Source: an uncultured Thermoguttaceae bacterium (GTDB lineage: Bacteria > Planctomycetota > Planctomycetia > Pirellulales > Thermoguttaceae). Taken from it: a stretch of 28,533 nt of DNA. A program made the translations under genes and the position numbers. Location of the stretch: assembly GCA_934725735.1 (NCBI GenBank), contig CAKVCP010000015.1, positions 1-28,533 of the forward strand. The letters are read 5' to 3'. Under the pieces are notes generated by a model. It saw nothing but the letters and a program-made list of their open reading frames with translations. It ran no database searches and was not told the origin of the DNA. This document shows positions 26,301 through 28,533 of the stretch, one piece after another (position 1 is the first letter of the stretch; every line of letters starts with the position of its first letter).

Positions 26301-28533
26301 GACTCGGAAGCCCAAGGTATTACGCCCAAGATCTATAAGATCTCGACTCTCGGCGCCAACCTAGTTATCCCGACGCTCCAACCCCAACTGCCTGGCGTCG
26401 TCATGTACCCTCTCCCCAACAACAGAATCATCGTCTGGGGATCGGAGGCTGAGCATGCGCACGCGGAAAAAGTCTTAGAAACATTTGCGGAAGCCTTCCC
26501 TGAATCAGTTCTCGCTAAGTATCCTGTGGTCAACTTGAACGTTACCGATATCCTTTCCTTCTGCCAATCGCGCTTTGTTGGTCAAGCGGTCTTCTGGCCC
26601 GCGAGCACCGGCGAATTGATGTGCCAAGCCCCTGCGGATATCCAAACCGAAGTTGAGAGCCTTATTCAGCGTCTCGACGTGCGCAATCCCGATATGGAAT
26701 TTGTGCCAGTCGCGTACGACTTGAGCGATATTCCCGCCACGTCGCATCCCCTTCTTGTCGGGAACATTCAGCGCGTCGATCCCACGGCGATCATCCTCCC
26801 GTCCTCCACGCCTGGATTCATCGTTCTCTACGCGCGTCCCGCCACGCAGAAGAGACTCGGCGAAGTCGTCGAAGAACTCTTGAAGGAGCGTGACTCCGCT
26901 CAGCAGAAAATGGTCGCCTATACCGTCAAAAGATTGACGTATCCGCAACTTTCCGGCCTCCTTCTTCCGCTCTATCCGAACGTGAAGATCGGCGTTGGAA
27001 CGAACGCCAACCAAGTGATCATTTTGGCGAAACCGGCGGAACATGAAAAGATCGCCGAACTCATCGAGCAGATCAACGCAGATCATGACGACGGAATGTC
27101 GTCGCGCGTCTATCGTCTCAAGAATTCGCAGCTCGCCGTCGCGCGGGAAGCGATCATGACGATGTATCCGCAAGCCGTCGTCGTCATCGATCAGCTTTCG
27201 CGCTCCGTCCTCGTCAAAGCCTATACCGACGAACATGAAAAGATCGCTCAGCTCGTCAAGGAAATCGACGAAAAAGATCCCGAAAGAAATACCTCTTTCA
27301 AGGTCTTCAATATCGGAACGATCAGCTTCACTCGCCTTCTCCCGGCTTTGAGGAACTTCTACGCGAACGATCCGGCGTTCCAAATCCAGCTCGATTCCGC
27401 GCAGCAGTGCCTTATTGTTCGCGGTACTTCCATCCAGCATAAGGCGGTCGAAGATCTCATCAACGAACTGAAAACCGGCGGTATGGCGGATTCCGAATCG
27501 TATATGCAAACGTATACGCTCAAGAATCAATCGTCGCTCAGCTCCCTCTACAACGTCTTCTACGAACAGGGACGCGATATCAACATGTATCGCGACTACT
27601 CGACCGGAAAGCTCGTCGTCATTGGACGACCTGAAGAGCACAAGATGGTTCAAGACGTGCTCGATATGATCGCTCCTGAAGAAACGGAACTTGCCGTCTT
27701 CGAGCTCGTTTACGTCGATCCGCAAGCGGCGCGTCAAGTCTTCAGCATGTTGGAGAACGACGGCACGTACGTCGACGTTCGATTCGACTCGAACTCGAAC
27801 CAGCTCTACGTTCGCGCGACGCCCACCAAACTTGAAGAAATTCGCCGACTCCTCGTGAAGATGGGCGAAAAGGATCTTCAGAAGATGAAGCCGTTCGTGG
27901 AAACCACAGCCAAGGGCGCTGTTTCCACCGACAATAAGCGCATCTACATGAACGACAATCTCTATCCGAAAGAGAAAGTTACCTCGACGACGATCGACGT
28001 GACGCGTCTCGAACCCGTTACCGCAGAGACGATCGACAAACTCAGCTCCGCCAAAGCGGAACTCGACGTCAAAGGCGTCTCCGAATCAATGCGCTCCGTC
28101 GAAATCAAAGGCGCCGATCCAGAGAAAGTTCTCGACGCCGTCCTCAAATCTTGGAATCGCGAAAATCCGATCCATGTAGTCGAACCGGCCCCGGCGTCTG
28201 CTGAACCGGCCCCGGCTCCTGCCGAACCGACTCCTGCGCCTGCCGAACCGGCCCCCGCTCCTGCCGAGCCAGCTCCCGCGCCTGCCGAACCGGCTCCCGT
28301 TCCTGCCGAACCGGCCCCGGCTCCTGCTGAACCGGCTCCCGTTCCTGCCGAACCGGCTCCCGTTCCTGCCGAACCGGCCCCGGCTCCTGCCGAGCCAGCT
28401 CCCGCGCCTGCCGAACCGGCCCCAGCTCCTGCCGAGCCAGCTCCTGCGCCTGCCGAACCGGCCCCAGCTCCTGCCGAGCCAGCTCCTGCGCCTGCCGAGC
28501 CCGCTCCCGCGCCTGCCGAACCGGCCCCAGCTC
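20358..28533 (+). CDS. Giant exported protein with about 30 tandem secretin N-domain-like units (3' partial)
   Basis: One uninterrupted frame of at least 2,725 codons, open at the window end. The ATG at 20358 has GAGGA 8 bases upstream. Residues 1-37 are a signal peptide (Arg/Lys-rich, then LLNVSLALCLFSAGPAFG). Then come a Pro/Ala-rich stretch (about 40-75), a helical part with LTEAQNQRI and LTPEQDERF (about 160-212), and an N0/STN-like domain (about 213-290). Units of 60-90 residues follow: 5 at about 313-708 and about 25 at 800-2510, split by an Ala/Pro/Lys linker (712-796). Units share a strand such as VYxLKN, a helix, a YPxAxxxxD turn, a strand such as LIVxA and an EH-headed helix, the secretin N1/NolW pattern. 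A Glu-Pro-Ala-Pro tail starts at residue 2609. No secretin barrel is seen; it could lie beyond the window. Probably periplasmic or surface-exposed (inference). Confidence 0.9.
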   Translation, partial: MTRLEKDRKQRTLRLRKRLLNVSLALCLFSAGPAFGVAMQQPPQPEAAPAPAPAPAPEAAPATPEAAPAQPAPAPEPTDDEKKAALQKIGLSRPSDIPNPAENPAEAVKMVEDYKEALANPDPPKDEPSEAVQLIDFDPQRSYSRLLYPSVATRVGLTEAQNQRINELMTDRAQKLAQAPKEEWNKITNESEAALKAVLTPEQDERFQRGIGQKTIVLRFSKEKWADVLNWFASEVGLQLVMSAPPQGTFTYNDKTPYAPKDALDVLNGYLNFRGYTLIRNGAMLILHDFRNGAIPLQYLPKITPEELPNQSRFDYVALTIPLEQRSALAVRQTIAPFQGPHCMIRTQAGNSLMIVDSVNALREIYAAAMSVHNPDPPHDQPRHPGDNRPAPEVPEWRSYPLEGISYSTVVQQVDIFAPGAKALYNPQSNIINYLCVPSLHGIIDGLMTRMKEGADPSRVATVKAYSLDKIASLSPSELWSMSRRMSRNGSFGQYGGAFNQYGGDAIAEFYSYVLDSLKTLVPDATLELNAPARKIFAVANPEDHAKIQAALDKLAEDVKPEEEAVVKVYHLKNTNAQSDPNINAVIQNIAPQSRPSLLEDGSVLILGTAEDHAKVAKALEEYDASVVDPDKEFVLRSYLLTTRQMARFAQVFDRVRSQPEMRTAVRLPDPIIPTRFAVWGTPVQQAQVAKIIDQIVNVESSLEEIKPQGLPAPVRQDASAPAPAPEAKPAAPAPAPEAKPAAPAPAPEAKPAAPAPAPEAKPAAPAPAPAATTPAKPTPAEIAAKADAEKALLANAQTFQNGGAYMAVIPIRKVNPSTANVMLSSTIPGLDVITEYSTRSLIVYGSKSGVEAAIKLASQLDGALDATLEVITLSQPLPADVISALPRIEPTVVSTYDKSNNRLLLTGRKVDVERLKSYVMQIEEKTSEEPESVYYLDVERDVPDEIQDYIKRAVPGVELTYSSENRRFTIIGTPTEQLAAAKLVNDAIVNLPPENETRYYKFDEQVSDTMIELLNERVKNVSKIERDTRNNAVLRVTAKPYQHEEIAQAIEKIQAEYPLKDENSFATYLVTSDVVTRFNQVKDDFQKDHGSIKLLDDGSKGVLSVWALPAQQAALKKLLEELGNLDSVSKTTAALYKPKHVDAPTLISILIDLHPSVKATNDTVNARLILRGTADALAAAQETLAALDVVQDDAVVRVYKAYPVQGFYSTDKVGNYYSPQYYLRDISALVPAARVSFDYYNQQIIVWGTEEEHAIVAKVIDDLTKNTGVDKRIMRWQIRRANYSTLTTQIAAVYPRAVATYDAASKTLLIRAANGVSLDAVTELLELLDPEEVSEFDPVLEYYDAGAKPSPDLISAVESLVPNASLVSIDEKTQQLLVIAKPAEHKIVADNIERLAKTYGSTDLRMIPYPVYSMKVASLVDDMTEAYPAASFAADDRGSRLLVRATLQDHVRISEEIARLNEEYSSETGETVAPGPRVIVYEVDTPQIAAQIRGVVNSLIPDAESFGGMNAYGPSTGQKEKLAILANGHDHERIKAIVDSFNQTSEEDKLEFAIYPYGEASLEMIDSILCNLLPSAIAIDQPEMGETVAARQARRMQYMRQRSMQSGRYNAEPKPSPFYRIDGASKTVALFATQEEHETVRGAIEKIASTSGDEAKIITRVLRLGSPVSYQVASGLRLTYPTCTSFATNGNELIVTGPESEVAKCEELVGELNKEQYERIGNFLTLKVPAESNYNRDTLITILRGHFTSLGISPYPGLSPDQITIWGREDSLEFVSKWFNELVATPNEASYVTYPLTNTRLDLAVAFLSKVCPNASITPDPTRNCLVVYATPEMQTAVADALKEFDKPVVEGAEIVGATYDWKDQATFWAIFAELRQRFPEATIMPLGSQYYVTAPKQVQDKLGDYISRRITSVVDNAFAFEPYYLKNINLTRLVQISQYVLPGVWIFAGKGTNEIFAVATPQNHAKLKKLIAAMEALPPDSEAQGITPKIYKISTLGANLVIPTLQPQLPGVVMYPLPNNRIIVWGSEAEHAHAEKVLETFAEAFPESVLAKYPVVNLNVTDILSFCQSRFVGQAVFWPASTGELMCQAPADIQTEVESLIQRLDVRNPDMEFVPVAYDLSDIPATSHPLLVGNIQRVDPTAIILPSSTPGFIVLYARPATQKRLGEVVEELLKERDSAQQKMVAYTVKRLTYPQLSGLLLPLYPNVKIGVGTNANQVIILAKPAEHEKIAELIEQINADHDDGMSSRVYRLKNSQLAVAREAIMTMYPQAVVVIDQLSRSVLVKAYTDEHEKIAQLVKEIDEKDPERNTSFKVFNIGTISFTRLLPALRNFYANDPAFQIQLDSAQQCLIVRGTSIQHKAVEDLINELKTGGMADSESYMQTYTLKNQSSLSSLYNVFYEQGRDINMYRDYSTGKLVVIGRPEEHKMVQDVLDMIAPEETELAVFELVYVDPQAARQVFSMLENDGTYVDVRFDSNSNQLYVRATPTKLEEIRRLLVKMGEKDLQKMKPFVETTAKGAVSTDNKRIYMNDNLYPKEKVTSTTIDVTRLEPVTAETIDKLSSAKAELDVKGVSESMRSVEIKGADPEKVLDAVLKSWNRENPIHVVEPAPASAEPAPAPAEPTPAPAEPAPAPAEPAPAPAEPAPVPAEPAPAPAEPAPVPAEPAPVPAEPAPAPAEPAPAPAEPAPAPAEPAPAPAEPAPAPAEPAPAPAEPAPAPAEPAPA
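22518..22667 (+). repeat. 33-bp coding minisatellite, 4.5 copies
   Basis: In-frame tandem copies encoding APAPAPEAKPA, beginning at 22518, 22551, 22584 and 22617, plus an 18-base partial copy. Copies three and four are almost identical at the base level, including synonymous sites, which suggests recent duplication or slippage. It forms the flexible linker between secretin-like units 5 and 6 of the giant protein. Confidence 0.9.
28182..28533 (+). repeat. 21-bp coding minisatellite (Glu-Pro-Ala-Pro tail), at least 16.7 copies
   Basis: In-frame tandem 21-base units encoding EPAPAPA, with variants EPAPVPA, EPTPAPA and a first EPAPASA. They begin at 28182 and run past the window end. Larger blocks of two or three units recur (for example the pairs around 28400-28500), so the array also has a higher-order period. 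The product is an extended Pro-rich rod, similar in composition to the periplasm-spanning part of TonB proteins. Confidence 0.92.

Noticed and set aside
26505..27737. Minus-strand frame of 410 codons
   Set aside because: Antisense and in codon register with the giant gene, whose sense translation shows regular secretin-like units through this stretch.

Overview
The window looks like chromosomal DNA from a Gram-negative bacterium, most likely a planctomycete (Pirellulales/Thermoguttaceae-like; inference, about 0.7). The grounds are moderately GC-rich genes rich in GTC, GAC and GCG codons, an LPS-type Kdo transferase (waaA), a DUF3467 protein, a PP2C phosphatase with membrane segments, a PilT plus divergent PilB-like ATPase pair, and a giant exported protein built from secretin N-domain-like units. 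I saw no IS element, tRNA, rRNA or CRISPR array.

Layout. (1) Positions 1-2762, plus strand: 3' part of a superfamily 1 helicase fused to a Vsr/MTES_1575-like nuclease and a DUF3320-like tail; the 5' end lies outside the window. (2) 2767-7261, minus strand: dinG-family Fe-S helicase, miaB and a SAM methyltransferase. (3) 7308-12144, minus strand: a well-delimited operon with a sigma-70-type promoter (TTGATA-N17-TATAAT), then pilT, a membrane-anchored PilB/GspE-like ATPase with a degraded P-loop, two uncharacterised membrane proteins and an intrinsic terminator. (4) 12184-15094, minus strand: hisF, a PP2C phosphatase and a small membrane protein. (5) 15283-16845, minus strand: an Nramp-superfamily transporter without the canonical metal-binding motifs, with its own TTGAAA-N17-TATAAT promoter. 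(6) 16977-17438, minus strand: the ribosome-rescue hydrolase arfB. (7) 17596-20060, plus strand: DUF3467 protein, WalJ/YycJ-like metallo-beta-lactamase-fold protein and waaA, apparently one transcription unit. (8) 20061-20357: an unusually AT-rich leader with an 8-bp inverted repeat. (9) 20358 to the window end, plus strand: one uninterrupted reading frame of at least 2,725 codons.

The last gene is the main discovery. It has no stop codon in the window. By eye it encodes a signal peptide, a Pro/Ala-rich stretch, a secretin N0/STN-like domain, then about 30 tandem units of 60-90 residues. These follow the secretin N1/NolW pattern (two hydrophobic strands around two helices, with a recurring 'hydrophobic strand - EH - helix' end). 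A 33-bp Ala/Pro minisatellite interrupts the array after unit 5, and a 21-bp Glu-Pro-Ala-Pro minisatellite runs off the window edge. Known secretins carry only a few N domains, so about 30 in one chain suggests a long periplasmic or surface tube, filament or scaffold. It may act with the pilus-type ATPase operon about 8 kb away, but nothing in the sequence proves that link.
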